This document shows positions 18,875 to 28,881 of a stretch of 64,000 nt of DNA, piece after piece. The position numbers and the translations under genes were made by a program. Position 1 is the first letter of the stretch; every line of letters begins with the position of its first letter. The notes beneath the pieces were generated by a model. The model was not told the origin of the DNA and did not search any database. It saw only the letters and a list, made by a program, of their open reading frames with translations. Origin of the DNA: Candidatus Desulfosporosinus nitrosoreducens (lineage in GTDB: Bacteria; Bacillota; Desulfitobacteriia; Desulfitobacteriales; Desulfitobacteriaceae); contig NZ_JAVHUW010000073.1 in NCBI RefSeq assembly GCF_030954495.1, positions 1-64,000 of the forward strand, written 5' to 3'.

Positions 18875-19740
18875 TCCTCTCCGCGAACAATTTTCAGGCG
18901 CAATTCCTCGGCTTTGCGGCGCGCCCCCGGGGTAGGCATGACTAAATGGTTCAGTCCCAAGGCGACGGCAGCTTCATCCAGACTCTGGCGGTATCTGCCT
19001 TTAGGACGCATACATCCTAAGAATAAAGGGATCTTGGGAAACCGGATTCTGGCTGAAGCCAAAAAGCGGACAACCTCTTCGACAGGCAACGGTTGCCGGT
19101 CGGCGTATTTTGTTCCGGGCGTGGGAATAAAGACATTAAAAACTATGCCCTCAGCCTTCATATCGTCAAGAGCCTCCAAAGCCGCCGCTTCTCCGCTCCA
19201 CTCGCCCCCTTTCAAGCCCAAAGTCAGATGCGGCATAACCGGCAGAATTTCACGCAGGGCGAGAAAAACCCGCCGGTAATCTTCCGGTCCGCGCTCTAAG
19301 CCATAAACTTCCCGAATCGTTTCCCGGTCCGCCACAAAATCAAAGGAAACGACATCTGCCAGGTTTTTTAAAAAAGGGATTTCGCCGTTGTCCAATAGGC
19401 CTACGTGAAAATTCAAGCGGATGTCCCGCTTAAGGTCACGCAAAAATTCCAGATGCTCCAGAAAAGGAACCTTTCCTTCCGGTGTGCACCCCCCACTAAC
19501 GAGCGCGCTGCGAAACGGGTAGCGGTCATTAAGAGCTCCGTGGATTTGTATCTCTTCGATGCTCCGCATTCCTTTCAGATAATGCCCGCCGCAATGAGCA
19601 CAATTGAGAGCACAGGAGCGGCCCGTGAGCGTGATGCTCTCTGTTTGAGTCGGATAATCAAAATAGATCACGTTCTCAAAATTTGCCTGACGTACTTCCC
19701 AGGCCTGCCGAATCAAACTTGGGACATCATATTGTTCCAT
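18859..19740 (-). CDS. Biotin-synthase-like radical SAM protein, candidate LipS1/LipS2 lipoyl synthase subunit
   Basis: At 293 residues this is the shorter partner of the adjacent radical SAM protein. The SAM cluster motif CALNCAHCGGHY is at residues 43-50. Further Cys residues occur in VSGGCTPEG, FLGCMRPKGRY and the extreme C-terminus (GEECCAL), enough for an auxiliary cluster. The barrel is recognisable by LNFHVGLLDNGEIPFLKNLA. It starts at ATG 19740 after GAGGAAG and overlaps the next gene by 16 nt, so the two are likely made together. The pair fits LipS1/LipS2, in which each protein adds one sulfur to an octanoyl group on GcvH. Confidence 0.75.
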   Translation of the reverse strand: MEQYDVPSLIRQAWEVRQANFENVIYFDYPTQTESITLTGRSCALNCAHCGGHYLKGMRSIEEIQIHGALNDRYPFRSALVSGGCTPEGKVPFLEHLEFLRDLKRDIRLNFHVGLLDNGEIPFLKNLADVVSFDFVADRETIREVYGLERGPEDYRRVFLALREILPVMPHLTLGLKGGEWSGEAAALEALDDMKAEGIVFNVFIPTPGTKYADRQPLPVEEVVRFLASARIRFPKIPLFLGCMRPKGRYRQSLDEAAVALGLNHLVMPTPGARRKAEELRLKIVRGEECCAL

Positions 19741-19762
19741 CTCTACTTCCTCGCTTACTTGG

Positions 19763-19787
19763 AAAAAAGCCGCCCGAAACGAGCGGC
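19763..19787 (-). terminator. Intrinsic terminator between gcvPB and the lipoyl genes
   Basis: GCCGCTCG and CGGGCGGC pair around a TTT loop (19769-19787) and TTTTTT follows on the minus strand. It lies 43 nt after the gcvPB stop. Radical SAM and lipM expression would need readthrough or a separate start. Confidence 0.88.
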
Positions 19788-19829
19788 ATTTTGCAATATC
19801 TTTGTATCGGGCATTCTTGGCTTCTCTAA

Positions 19830-21290
19830 CTACTTCTTGCGATAACGCAGATCCGGTTTTCGCACCGCACCCACTTCATCCAGGCGGGTAATCAGAGTCG
19901 TATGCGGGGCATTTTTAACCATATCCGCATCTTCTTGGGCTTCCCGGGCGATGTTGATGAGAGCCTGAGCAAATTCGTCGAGCGTCTCGGCACTCTCTGT
20001 TTCCGTGGGCTCAATCATCATGGCCTCTTCGACGATCATCGGGAAATAAATTGTCGGCGGGTGATAGCCATAATCCAGCAAGCGCTTGGCAATATCCAGA
20101 GTATGCACGCCTGTGGACTTCAAAGTCTTCGGCGTAATCACAAATTCATGCTTGCAGATTCGATCAAAGGGCAGGAAATAATGGTCTTTAAGCACGCTCA
20201 TCAAATAATTGGCGTTAAGCACAGCATTTTCCGACGCCGCCTTGAGCCCTTCTCCACCCAATCCCCGAATATAAGCATAAGCCTTAACCAGAACAGAAAA
20301 ATTAGCATAAAAAGAGCGAACCCGGCCAATCGAAAGAGGCAAATTATCCTCCAGCTTAAAGGTCCCATCCTCATTTTGCACTACAATCGGTTTCGGCAGG
20401 AAAGGCAAAAGGAACTCTTTAACTCCCACGGGACCGGCACCAGGCCCGCCTCCCCCGTGAGGTGTGGAAAAGGTTTTATGCAAATTAAGGTGAACCACAT
20501 CAAAACCCATGTCGCCGGGACGGGCTATTCCCATAATCGCGTTTGTGTTCGCTCCGTCATAATACAATAGCCCTCCGACCTCGTGAACCAGCCGCGTGAT
20601 TTCCAAAATGTTTTCATCGAAAAGTCCGACTGTGTTCGGATTCGTTAACATCAGAGCGGCGACCTCATCGCTGAGAACCTTTCTTAAAGCCTCGATATCC
20701 ACCCCGCCGCGCTCCGTGGAGGGCACCTGAATAATATCATAGCCAACCATTGCCGCTGTCGCCGGGTTTGTACCGTGAGCCGAATCCGGAACAATGACTT
20801 TCGTCCGTTTCGTGTCTTTGCGATGCTGATGATAGGCTCTGATAATCAGCATTCCTGTCATTTCCCCGTGCGCACCGGCCGCCGGCTGGAGGGTAAAGCC
20901 ATCCATTCCTGACAGTTCACAGAGATCCTGCTGCAGTTCGGCCATGAGCTGCAGTGCTCCCTGCGTCAAAGCTTCCGGCTGGTAAGGATGGAGAGAGGCA
21001 AAGCCCGGCAGGCGTGCCAGGGTTTCGTTAACCTTGGGATTATACTTCATTGTACATGATCCTAAAGGATAAAATCCAGTATCTACCCCATGATTAAAGG
21101 TAGAGAGCCGCGTGAAGTGGCGAACAACATCAACTTCAGATAATTCCGGAAGCTGGGGCTCTTGCTGGGTAAGCATATGCTCAGGAATCAGCATCTCCAC
21201 AGGAACTTCCGGAACACCACATTTGGGCAAAGTCACCGCATTGCGGCCGCCGGCACTGAGTTCAAAAATCAACGGTTCTAACGATTTCAT
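19830..21290 (-). CDS. gcvPB: Glycine dehydrogenase (decarboxylating), subunit 2
   Basis: This 486-residue PLP protein is the second half of the split P protein, which decarboxylates glycine and hands the aminomethyl group to GcvH. The PLP-binding Lys is in [17 protein letters not shown] near residue 270, and [10 protein letters not shown] near residue 167 is typical. Its ATG overlaps the gcvPA stop by four bases. Subunit splitting is usual in Firmicutes. Confidence 0.97.
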   Translation of the reverse strand: MKSLEPLIFELSAGGRNAVTLPKCGVPEVPVEMLIPEHMLTQQEPQLPELSEVDVVRHFTRLSTFNHGVDTGFYPLGSCTMKYNPKVNETLARLPGFASLHPYQPEALTQGALQLMAELQQDLCELSGMDGFTLQPAAGAHGEMTGMLIIRAYHQHRKDTKRTKVIVPDSAHGTNPATAAMVGYDIIQVPSTERGGVDIEALRKVLSDEVAALMLTNPNTVGLFDENILEITRLVHEVGGLLYYDGANTNAIMGIARPGDMGFDVVHLNLHKTFSTPHGGGGPGAGPVGVKEFLLPFLPKPIVVQNEDGTFKLEDNLPLSIGRVRSFYANFSVLVKAYAYIRGLGGEGLKAASENAVLNANYLMSVLKDHYFLPFDRICKHEFVITPKTLKSTGVHTLDIAKRLLDYGYHPPTIYFPMIVEEAMMIEPTETESAETLDEFAQALINIAREAQEDADMVKNAPHTTLITRLDEVGAVRKPDLRYRKK

Positions 21291-22627
21291 TGGATTTCCC
21301 CCAATCTGGCCACAAGCCGGTCAATCTCCGCTTTAGACTTGGTCTCAGTCACGCAGAAAAGAAGATGATGGTCAAGTTCAGGATAGAATCTTGCCAAATC
21401 AAGTCCGCCGATAATTCGATCTTTTAACAGGGATTCGTTTATTTTTGAAGGTTCAAGCGTTGTCTTTACCACAAACTCATGGAAGAAGGGCTGCGAGAAA
21501 GCTAAGCTCATACCGGGGATTTTGGCAATCTCCCGAGCCGCATAATGAGCGTTTTGTAAATTAAGATAGGCTAATTCCGTCAGCCCTGTTCTTCCCAAGG
21601 CACTCAAATGCATCGTAAAGGCCAAGGCACAGAGAGCTTCATTGGAGCAAATATTGGAAGTGGCTTTTTCTCTGCGGATATGCTGTTCGCGAGCTTGGAG
21701 AGTTAAAACATATCCTTTTTTTCCATTTTTATCGCTGGTCGCTCCGACGATCCTGCCCGGCATTCTGCGGACATATTTGTCCCGACAAGCTAAGAACCCT
21801 AAATACGGACCTCCAAAATTAAGAGGATTCCCAAAGACTTGACCTTCACCAACTACTATATCCGCGCCGCATTCTCCCGGAGTCTTCAACAGCCCGAGAG
21901 AGACCGGGTTGACGGCCATCACCATCAGGGCCCCTTGGGCATGAACGGCTAAAGTAATTTCCTCCGCTTCTCCGATATTGCCAAAAAAGTTAGGAGTTTG
22001 CACAAGCACACCCGCGATGCCCTCGCGCAGCTGAGCCTCTAAAGCTGCCATATCGGTCATACCGTCTTTAAAAGGAATTTCAATAAGCTCCACCCCGCGC
22101 GGCGGCAAATAGGTTTTTAAAACCTCACGATATTCCGGATGTACAGTTTGCATCACGAGCACTTTATTCCGGCGTGTGGCATCACAGGCCATGAGAGCCG
22201 CTTCAGCCAAAGCGGAGGCCCCGTCATACATTGAAGCATTGGCAACGTCCATTCCCGTTATTTCACAGACCAGAGTTTGGTACTCGTAAATCGCTTGCAG
22301 AGTTCCCTGACTGATTTCCGGCTGATAAGGAGTATAGGCGGTATAAAACTCCGAACGCAGCAACAACTGATCCACGAAACTGGGAATATAATGTTCGTAA
22401 GCCCCTGCACCTAAAAAAGAGGTGTACTCTTCAACCGTCTTATTCTGATTAGCCAATCCCTTGACATGTTTGACCAGTTCCTGTTCAGACATTCCCCCGC
22501 GAATGTCCAGCGATCGATTTAAGCGAACCTCTTTAGGCACATCGGCAAAAAGATCTTCCATAGCCTTAACCCCGATACGGGCTAAGAGTCGCTCTTTTTG
22601 GCTGTCCGTATTCGGTACGAAGTTCAT
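21287..22627 (-). CDS. gcvPA: Glycine dehydrogenase (decarboxylating), subunit 1
   Basis: About 446 residues; the first half of the split P protein. It pairs with GcvPB to bind PLP and the H protein. Family blocks include [19 protein letters not shown] near residue 60 and [14 protein letters not shown]. The ATG at 22627 lies just 2 bases from the gcvH stop and is preceded by GGAGGAG; the longer frame to 22660 lies inside gcvH. Translation is probably coupled to gcvH. Confidence 0.97.
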   Translation of the reverse strand: MNFVPNTDSQKERLLARIGVKAMEDLFADVPKEVRLNRSLDIRGGMSEQELVKHVKGLANQNKTVEEYTSFLGAGAYEHYIPSFVDQLLLRSEFYTAYTPYQPEISQGTLQAIYEYQTLVCEITGMDVANASMYDGASALAEAALMACDATRRNKVLVMQTVHPEYREVLKTYLPPRGVELIEIPFKDGMTDMAALEAQLREGIAGVLVQTPNFFGNIGEAEEITLAVHAQGALMVMAVNPVSLGLLKTPGECGADIVVGEGQVFGNPLNFGGPYLGFLACRDKYVRRMPGRIVGATSDKNGKKGYVLTLQAREQHIRREKATSNICSNEALCALAFTMHLSALGRTGLTELAYLNLQNAHYAAREIAKIPGMSLAFSQPFFHEFVVKTTLEPSKINESLLKDRIIGGLDLARFYPELDHHLLFCVTETKSKAEIDRLVARLGEIQ

Positions 22628-22628
22628 T

Positions 22629-23015
22629 CTAATGCTCCTCCTCTGCCAAGAACGATTCATATTCGGCAGCCGTCATCAGACTATCCAGGGGCGACAAATC
22701 CTCCGCTTCAACTTTTATAAGCCAGCCCTCACCATAGGGATCGCTGTTGAGTAAATCCGGCGAATCCATCAGTGAAGTATTTACTTCCACAACCTTGCCG
22801 CTGACCGAAGCCGTAATATCCGAAACGGCCTTGACCGATTCAACCGTTCCGTAGGCTTGCCCCGCTGTAACTGTTGCGCCTTCTTCAGGAAGTTCAACAA
22901 AAACAACATCGCCGAGACTTTCTTGGGCATGGTCGGTGATCCCGAAAGTCACTATCTTGCCCTCCACCTTTATATACTCATGTTCTTTGTTATACTTTAA
23001 TTCTACTGGATTCAT
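22629..23015 (-). CDS. gcvH: Glycine cleavage system H protein
   Basis: This 128-residue lipoyl carrier shuttles the aminomethyl group between the P, T and L proteins. The lysine that is lipoylated is in [12 protein letters not shown] near residue 63, and the N-terminus has the usual [20 protein letters not shown]. The ATG at 23015 follows AGGAGGG. It is the natural substrate for LipM and the radical SAM pair encoded downstream. Confidence 0.97.
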   Translation of the reverse strand: MNPVELKYNKEHEYIKVEGKIVTFGITDHAQESLGDVVFVELPEEGATVTAGQAYGTVESVKAVSDITASVSGKVVEVNTSLMDSPDLLNSDPYGEGWLIKVEAEDLSPLDSLMTAAEYESFLAEEEH

Positions 23016-23139
23016 GATATCGCCCTCCTCAAATTTTTCTTATTTTGCCCTATAAAACTGTGTGACATCCCTTACTCCCCAAAGCTACTCATCCTGAGGA
23101 GCTCCGCCCGTTTTCTGCCTGCTGGAATGAACCTTCACT

Positions 23140-24234
23140 TTAACTCCGTTTATAAAATAGGCTGGGAATAACCTTCGCCTGAACGGCCTTGCCGCGAATC
23201 ATAACATCCAGTTCCTGGCCCAAAACCGCTAAATCAGCTCGGACAAGACCAAGAGCTATATTTTTGTCCAAAGTTGGCGAGTAAGAACCCGAAGTAACGA
23301 ATCCAATTTCCTGTCCATCCTTTTGCAAAGGATAATGAGACCGGGCAATTCCTCGTCCGATCATTTCCAGGCCTACGAGTTTGCGCGGAATTCCCTGTTC
23401 TTTTTGCTTGACCAGAGCGTCCTTGCCAACAAAATCCTCTTTATCTAATTTGACAAAAATACCGAGTCCTGCTTCCATGGGAGTAATGGCTGCTCCTAAC
23501 TCATTGCCGTAGAGCGGAAGACGGGCTTCAAACCTCAGGGTATCACGAGCGCCCAAGCCAATGGGCTGTATTCCTTCCGCCGAGCCGGTCTCTAGAATTT
23601 TCCGCCAAAGTTGTCTCCCAAACTGCGGGGAAACGTAAATTTCAAAACCGTCTTCCCCTGTGTACCCTGTGCGGGAAATAAGGCTTTTAACGCCTTCAAT
23701 CTCCCCGTAAGTAAAGGTGTAGTATTTCAGAGCCGACAGGTCCGTATTGGTCAGTTGTTGCAGGATTTTTTCCGCTTGCGGCCCTTGCAAGGCGAGTTGG
23801 GCATATTGGTCGGAGATATTCTCCACAACAACCTCAAAATTTTGAACTTGTTCAAGCATCCAGGCAAAATCCTTATCCGTATTCGAAGCATTGACAACAA
23901 GCAGGAAATGGTCCGGGCTATGCCGATAAACCAGCAAATCGTCGACAATTCCGCCATCCGGGTAACACATCGGCGAATAAAGGATCTTACCGTCCTCAAG
24001 TTTAGCCACATCATTGGTTATCAGCCTCTGAACAAAAGCTAAAGCATCCTTGCCCCGGACATCAACCTCACCCATATGCGAGACATCAAAAAGTCCCGCA
24101 TTTTTTCGCACAGCATGATGTTCTTCGATCACCCCGCTATACTGTACAGGCATTTCCCAGCCGCCAAAGTCAATCAGTTTGGCCTTAGCTGCTTGATGCT
24201 CTTCGTAAAGTGGAGTTCGCTTCAGTTCCACCAT
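23140..24234 (-). CDS. gcvT: Aminomethyltransferase (glycine cleavage T protein)
   Basis: This 364-residue folate enzyme moves the methylene group from GcvH to tetrahydrofolate and releases ammonia. KRTPLYEEHQ, DFGGWEMPVQY and the folate region SRTGYTGEDGFEIY near residue 190 are conserved. It is the first gene of the operon, about 140 nt downstream of the riboswitch terminator. A 124-nt gap separates it from gcvH. Confidence 0.97.
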   Translation of the reverse strand: MVELKRTPLYEEHQAAKAKLIDFGGWEMPVQYSGVIEEHHAVRKNAGLFDVSHMGEVDVRGKDALAFVQRLITNDVAKLEDGKILYSPMCYPDGGIVDDLLVYRHSPDHFLLVVNASNTDKDFAWMLEQVQNFEVVVENISDQYAQLALQGPQAEKILQQLTNTDLSALKYYTFTYGEIEGVKSLISRTGYTGEDGFEIYVSPQFGRQLWRKILETGSAEGIQPIGLGARDTLRFEARLPLYGNELGAAITPMEAGLGIFVKLDKEDFVGKDALVKQKEQGIPRKLVGLEMIGRGIARSHYPLQKDGQEIGFVTSGSYSPTLDKNIALGLVRADLAVLGQELDVMIRGKAVQAKVIPSLFYKRS

Positions 24235-24368
24235 CTCGACACCTCCTCAAATTTTTGACATAGTCTTAGTATTTCCTCAAAAACCGAAACAAACTATCCC
24301 GTAAAAAAATTTAGCGATCCCCTACTGCGGAAAGTATTTATTAACGAGGCTACACTTTTCCTCAGCAT

Positions 24369-24412
24369 AAAAAAGGACAGAGAAGTTATGCTTTCGCACC
24401 TTCTCTGTCCTT
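24369..24412 (-). terminator. Riboswitch expression-platform terminator
   Basis: A 12-13-bp stem (24373-24385 with 24400-24412) and a T6 run on the minus strand directly follow the second glycine aptamer. The stem shares its upstream arm with the end of that aptamer, which fits a glycine-on switch. Confidence 0.9.
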
Positions 24413-24590
24413 GAACCTGAGAGATTCGCCGTTTGCGGCTTCCCCTTTGGTGTTCCCTTTGAGAGAAACTCTCCAGAGTATCGTCTACTGGCCGTACCTT
24501 TGCCTGAGAGTTTCCCCTCCTGAGAAGCGACTTCAAGAGATTTTCTCCTTCGGCGTCTGGATTTCCAGATCTCTCCTGCCAGTATCATCC
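24405..24590 (-). ncRNA. Tandem glycine riboswitch
   Basis: The minus strand shows two aptamers in a row. The first opens with GGCAGGAGAGATCTGG and closes with CTCTCAGGCAAAGG. The second opens with ACTCTGGAGAG and closes with ACCAAAGGGG, then CTCTCAGGTTCAAGGACAG. These match the glycine riboswitch core (GGAGAG, ACCGAAGGGG, CUCUCAGG). It sits directly before gcvT, whose product degrades glycine. Confidence 0.97.
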
Positions 24591-24608
24591 GATTACTATT
24601 GTTATTGT

Positions 24609-24637
24609 TGTATACTATACTATGCCATTTCTCTCAA
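24609..24637 (-). promoter_or_regulatory. Promoter of the gcv operon
   Basis: On the minus strand TTGAGA (24632-24637) and TATACA (24609-24614) are 17 nt apart, and a start near 24602 would lie about 12 nt before the first glycine aptamer. Confidence 0.7.
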
Positions 24638-24744
24638 TTAGTCTATACCCTTTTCAAGGGTTTGACTGATTTTTTTCAATTTTATACTACTTGATTCGAC
24701 AAACCTCCACCCATTCTTTGGCAAGGCTAAACCCAAGTCCCCTG

Positions 24745-27519
24745 TTATTCGCTATACTGCTCAATCACCGAACTGCAACGCGGGCAGATTGTCGGGAATT
24801 TCTCATTTTTTCCGACGTCCTCATGGAACATCCAACAACGCTCGCACTTTTGCCCTTTCGCCGGTTCAACCAAAATTCCCAAGCCTTCGTGCACCTCGGC
24901 TTGCTGTACCCCTTCCGGCCTTTTTTCCTGAGGCTCATGAACTGTCAGCTCAGAGACAATGAAAATTTCCGCAAGATTCGGGACTCGCTGTAAAAAAGCA
25001 TACTGTTCTGCAGTGGGATAAAGACTGACATGAGCCGTCAAGGTATGATTAATCGTCTTTTCCTGACGCGCTTTTTCCAGCACCTTAGAAACATCTGTCC
25101 GCAATTCGAGGATCTGATCCCAGAGATCGGCTAATCTCTCATCCAGCCACTCCGGATTAACTTCAGGCATTTCGGCCATTTGAACATTTTCTTCCGCCTT
25201 TTTACCGGGAATGTAAGGCCAGATTTCTTCCGTCATGAAAGATAAGACCGGCGCCAGGAGACGAACAAGGGCGTTCAGAACCTCGTACAACACCGTTTGG
25301 GCAGAACGGCGAAGCAGAGAATTCTTCCCTTCCACATAAAGCCTATCTTTGACGATATCAAGATAAATAGCGCTTAACTCAATGGTGCAGAAATTGTGAA
25401 TCGTGTGGTAGACCCAGTGAAATTCATAGGAATCATACCCCAATAACACCCGCTCGATAACTTTAGAAAGCTTAAGCAAGGCCCAGCGATCAATCTCCTG
25501 AAGCTCTTGGTAGTTTACTTTGTCCTTCTCCGGATCGAAGTCATTCAAATTACTCAGCAAGAAGCGAAGGGTATTGCGGATTTTGCGATAAGCCTCGGAC
25601 ATTTGCTTCATGATACGAGGAGAAGCCGCCACATCGTTCTTATAATCCACAGAACTGACCCATAAGCGGAGGATATCCGCTCCTAATTCTTGAACAACTT
25701 TCAGGGGATCGACGCCATTGCCCAGGGATTTAGACATTTTGCGTCCTTGCTCATCAACCACAAAGCCATGAGTTAAGACACTCCGGTAAGGAGCCTGGCC
25801 AAAGGCAGCCACCGCCGTGGAAAGGGAAGAATTAAACCAACCGCGGTGTTGATCCGAGCCTTCCAAATATAGGTCCGCAGGCCAAGCTAATTCTTCACGT
25901 TGCTTCAAGACACCGGCATGACTCGTGCCCGAATCAAACCAAACATCCATGATATCCGTCTCTTTACGGAATTTAGTACTGCCGCAGGAACAGGCAATCC
26001 CTTCGGGCAGCAATTCTTCAGCTTCACGGGCAAACCAGGAATCCGAGCCTTCACGGCGGAATATTTCTTGGACTTGAGCAATCGTCTGTTCGTTTACCAG
26101 GACCTTCCCGCAATCCTCGCAATAGAAAATAGGAATCGGGACCCCCCAGGTTCTTTGTCTTGAAATACACCAGTCTCCCCGGTCCGCGATCATGTTGAAA
26201 ATCCTGTCTCTGCCCCAGGCGGGAATCCAGCGCACTTTCTCAATCTCGTTCAAAGCCTCCTGACGGAAACCGTCGATCGAGGCAAACCATTGTTCTGTCG
26301 CTCGAAAAATAATCGGACTCTTACATCTCCAACAATGGGGATAACTATGCTCTATCGTTTCCTCCAGGACCAGGTCCCCCGTTTTTTGAAGATCCGCAAC
26401 AATCAGCGGATTGGCCTTATCGGTTTTGAGACCTGCATAGGCTCCTGCCTCAGCGGTAAATTTTCCGCGGTGATCGACGGGACATAATACTGGTAAACCG
26501 TACTTCTTCCCGACGAGAAAATCGTCTTCACCATGTCCGGGAGCGGTGTGAACACAACCTGTCCCTGCTTCTAAAGTCACATGTTCTCCGCAAATGATCA
26601 CAGAGTCGCGATCCATAAGGGGATTTCGGCAAACTATTCCTTCCAGCTCTTTGCCTGAAAGTGTCTTTTCCACAGGCAGCTCCAGGTTCCACAAAGAACG
26701 CAGGGATTCAAGCATCCCTTCGGCCACAACCCAATGTTCATTCTTCACCGCGACAACGGCATAGGTTAATTCCGGGTGAACACTGATTGCCAGGTTGGCA
26801 GGCAAGGTCCAGGGGGTTGTGGTCCAGATCACCACGTAGGAATTCTCTGCCGCGAGGACATTCTGGCCGTTCTTAACGGCGAATTTAACGTAAATAGCTG
26901 TTGCCGGCTTATTGGCATATTCGATCTCCGCTTCCGCTAAAGCCGTTTCACAGGAAGGGCACCAATAAACAGGTTTCATACCTTTATAAATATAGCCCTT
27001 CGTCGTCATTTTGCCAAAAATCCCAATCTGCGCAGCCTCATATTCCTTTTTGAGGGTTAAATAAGGGTGTTCCCAATCTCCGCGTACACCCAGCCGCTTG
27101 AATTGTTCCCGTTGTATGCCGACATATTTCTCGGCATAAGCCTTACATTGCTGCCGAAATTCAAGCGCCGACACGGCATGACGGTTAACTCCCAACTTTT
27201 TAATAACTTGTTGTTCGATTGGCAGACCGTGTGTGTCCCACCCCGGCACATAAGGTGCATCATAGTTCATCATGGTCTTGTATTTTACGATAATATCCTT
27301 AAGAACTTTGTTGATGGCATGACCGAGGTGTATATCTCCATTAGCGTAAGGCGGCCCATCATGAAGAATAAACTTTGGGCGTCCAGCACGTGCGCGCTGT
27401 ACCTTTTCATACAAGTTTTGCTCTGCCCAGGATTTCAAGATTTCCGGTTCCCTTTGGGGCAGGTTCCCCCGCATCGGAAAGTCTGTTTCCGGCAAATTTA
27501 ATGTTTCCCGATAGTCCAT
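24745..27519 (-). CDS. ileS: Isoleucyl-tRNA synthetase
   Basis: This class I synthetase of about 924 residues charges tRNA-Ile. The HIGH motif is in [11 protein letters not shown] near residue 60 and the KMSKS motif in [13 protein letters not shown] near 595. [15 protein letters not shown] marks the editing domain, and the C-terminal zinc finger has CERCW and CPRCSS. The ATG at 27519 follows AAGGAGG. It is under T-box control and comes directly after divIVA and a hypothetical gene, the usual Firmicutes order. Confidence 0.97.
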   Translation of the reverse strand: MDYRETLNLPETDFPMRGNLPQREPEILKSWAEQNLYEKVQRARAGRPKFILHDGPPYANGDIHLGHAINKVLKDIIVKYKTMMNYDAPYVPGWDTHGLPIEQQVIKKLGVNRHAVSALEFRQQCKAYAEKYVGIQREQFKRLGVRGDWEHPYLTLKKEYEAAQIGIFGKMTTKGYIYKGMKPVYWCPSCETALAEAEIEYANKPATAIYVKFAVKNGQNVLAAENSYVVIWTTTPWTLPANLAISVHPELTYAVVAVKNEHWVVAEGMLESLRSLWNLELPVEKTLSGKELEGIVCRNPLMDRDSVIICGEHVTLEAGTGCVHTAPGHGEDDFLVGKKYGLPVLCPVDHRGKFTAEAGAYAGLKTDKANPLIVADLQKTGDLVLEETIEHSYPHCWRCKSPIIFRATEQWFASIDGFRQEALNEIEKVRWIPAWGRDRIFNMIADRGDWCISRQRTWGVPIPIFYCEDCGKVLVNEQTIAQVQEIFRREGSDSWFAREAEELLPEGIACSCGSTKFRKETDIMDVWFDSGTSHAGVLKQREELAWPADLYLEGSDQHRGWFNSSLSTAVAAFGQAPYRSVLTHGFVVDEQGRKMSKSLGNGVDPLKVVQELGADILRLWVSSVDYKNDVAASPRIMKQMSEAYRKIRNTLRFLLSNLNDFDPEKDKVNYQELQEIDRWALLKLSKVIERVLLGYDSYEFHWVYHTIHNFCTIELSAIYLDIVKDRLYVEGKNSLLRRSAQTVLYEVLNALVRLLAPVLSFMTEEIWPYIPGKKAEENVQMAEMPEVNPEWLDERLADLWDQILELRTDVSKVLEKARQEKTINHTLTAHVSLYPTAEQYAFLQRVPNLAEIFIVSELTVHEPQEKRPEGVQQAEVHEGLGILVEPAKGQKCERCWMFHEDVGKNEKFPTICPRCSSVIEQYSE

Positions 27520-27583
27520 GAATATTTCCTCCTTATTAATCTCCAACCTCAGCGGATGGTCAAAAACAGCCTAAATAACTAAA

Positions 27584-27818
27584 ATCCCGCCCCTCTATAA
27601 AGGGACGAGATCACTCGCATACCACCCTTGTCGCTATTAAAAAGCCACTCGGAAGTCTTTTAACGGTGACCAACCGTAAGAAACTTACTGAAAACCTTCA
27701 GTTCTTCACTCCAAGGGGATCTTCTTTGCCTTTCCTCACGGGCTCACACCATTTCCCGTTCGCTGTTGAGGGGATCAGACAAAAACAGTCCTTGTCAACG
27801 CTTTCCTCAAGTATTATA
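27584..27818 (-). ncRNA. T-box leader of ileS
   Basis: The minus strand holds the T-box core AAGGGTGGTATGCGAG (27614-27629), followed by a terminator: 11-bp stem at 27584-27612 and a TTTT run. Upstream to about 27806 is the specifier and stem I region, with the -10 hexamer TATAAT at 27813-27818. Uncharged tRNA-Ile would stabilise the antiterminator. Confidence 0.92.
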
Positions 27819-27844
27819 ACTATTATTCCAATATAACTTAAAAA

Positions 27845-28318
27845 TTAGTCCTTTAAAATAACTTTGCGCAAAATCGTTACTAATTTCGCTTTTCCTTCCA
27901 AGTCGATGGGATCTACCATCCAAAGACACAAAAAGGAGATTTTTCGCCCTCTCCACTCCTGCACCAACGGCTCCATCTGTTCTTTAGAAAGATATAAATG
28001 GGTTGACTCCTGAGCGGGAGTTAAGCTAACTACAACACAACGCTGCTCGATGCCGTCCATGACCTGAAAGGCACGATCAAGCAAATCGTCACTCCCGGTC
28101 ATCAAAACATCCCCCGGACGAAAATGATGGCTCGCCTCGGCAAGACCGACACAAAAGATTTTTAAATCCTTAGCTTCTAAAGGGAGATCGTCAAGGGTCG
28201 GCGAGAGCTGAATCTCTTGTCCTCCGACTTTCCCAGTAAAAACCTGCTTCTCATCCTCGTGCAGTCCAAAACCTTGAACGAGAAAGTCGGGAGATATCTC
28301 GCTAATTAATCTATTCAT
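27845..28318 (-). CDS. Conserved hypothetical protein upstream of ileS
   Basis: I do not recognise this protein. With the ATG at 28318 (preceded by AGAAGG) it has about 157 residues and no membrane helix or known motif that I can name. A longer frame begins at 28396 with a TTG. It is soluble, moderately acidic, and ends in basic RKVILKD. It sits 90 nt after divIVA and before the T-box of ileS, so it may be the last gene of the sepF-yggT-ylmH-divIVA transcript. No function is assigned. Confidence 0.6.
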   Translation of the reverse strand: MNRLISEISPDFLVQGFGLHEDEKQVFTGKVGGQEIQLSPTLDDLPLEAKDLKIFCVGLAEASHHFRPGDVLMTGSDDLLDRAFQVMDGIEQRCVVVSLTPAQESTHLYLSKEQMEPLVQEWRGRKISFLCLWMVDPIDLEGKAKLVTILRKVILKD

Positions 28319-28407
28319 CGGTGACAATCCTTCTCTTTCCAAGTTCTCTTTAGAACATTTTACCACGAAACCGGACGGATTCGCAACAACCGGCAAGCTC
28401 AGTCCTT

Positions 28408-28872
28408 CTAGGCTATCACTTCATTCCGATCCTGCATCGTTTCCAAATCAAGATGGGAGAGCAAAAATGACTTAAGTTGAGTTCGAATCAAGTCACGCTT
28501 GCGGATCAGCTCTTGAATTTCCCCTTGTATTTCTTCCCATTTTTGCTGAGCTTCAGACACCTTGACCAACTTTTCCTGTTCAGCCTCTCTCAGCAATAAT
28601 TCAGCCTCATGACGAGCGGCCTGCTTCACCTCTTCCGCCGTTTGTTGGGCCAAAATTAAAGTCTGCTGCAGAGTGTTCTCAATTTGACGGAAATGACTGA
28701 TTTCAGCTTCCAAAGCTTTGGTCTTCTCGCGCAGTTCGAAATTCTCTGCATAAGCGGATTCAAATTCTTGACTCACAGTTTCCAGAAACTTCTCTACTTC
28801 CCCACATTGATACCCCCGGATTCCCTTGCCGAATTCTTTATTGCGTATATCAAGAGGAGTCATTTGCATCAT
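28408..28872 (-). CDS. divIVA: DivIVA-domain protein
   Basis: This 154-residue protein begins with the DivIVA lipid-binding motif TPLDIRNKEFGKGIRGYQCG and continues as coiled coil through about residue 130. DivIVA proteins sense curved membrane at poles and septa and recruit other proteins. The C-terminus is Leu-rich. It follows ylmH by 9 nt and belongs to the sepF-yggT-ylmH-divIVA string usual in Firmicutes. Confidence 0.93.
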   Translation of the reverse strand: MMQMTPLDIRNKEFGKGIRGYQCGEVEKFLETVSQEFESAYAENFELREKTKALEAEISHFRQIENTLQQTLILAQQTAEEVKQAARHEAELLLREAEQEKLVKVSEAQQKWEEIQGEIQELIRKRDLIRTQLKSFLLSHLDLETMQDRNEVIA

Positions 28873-28881
28873 AGTTCCCTC

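Noticed and set aside
17879-19740. Biotin synthase annotation for the two radical SAM genes
   Set aside because: The pair lies among glycine cleavage and lipM genes with no biotin genes, and both have additional cysteines that could bind a second cluster.
19902-20570. Plus-strand frame of 222 residues opposite gcvPB
   Set aside because: Antisense of a well-conserved gene, no recognisable domain and no ribosome site.
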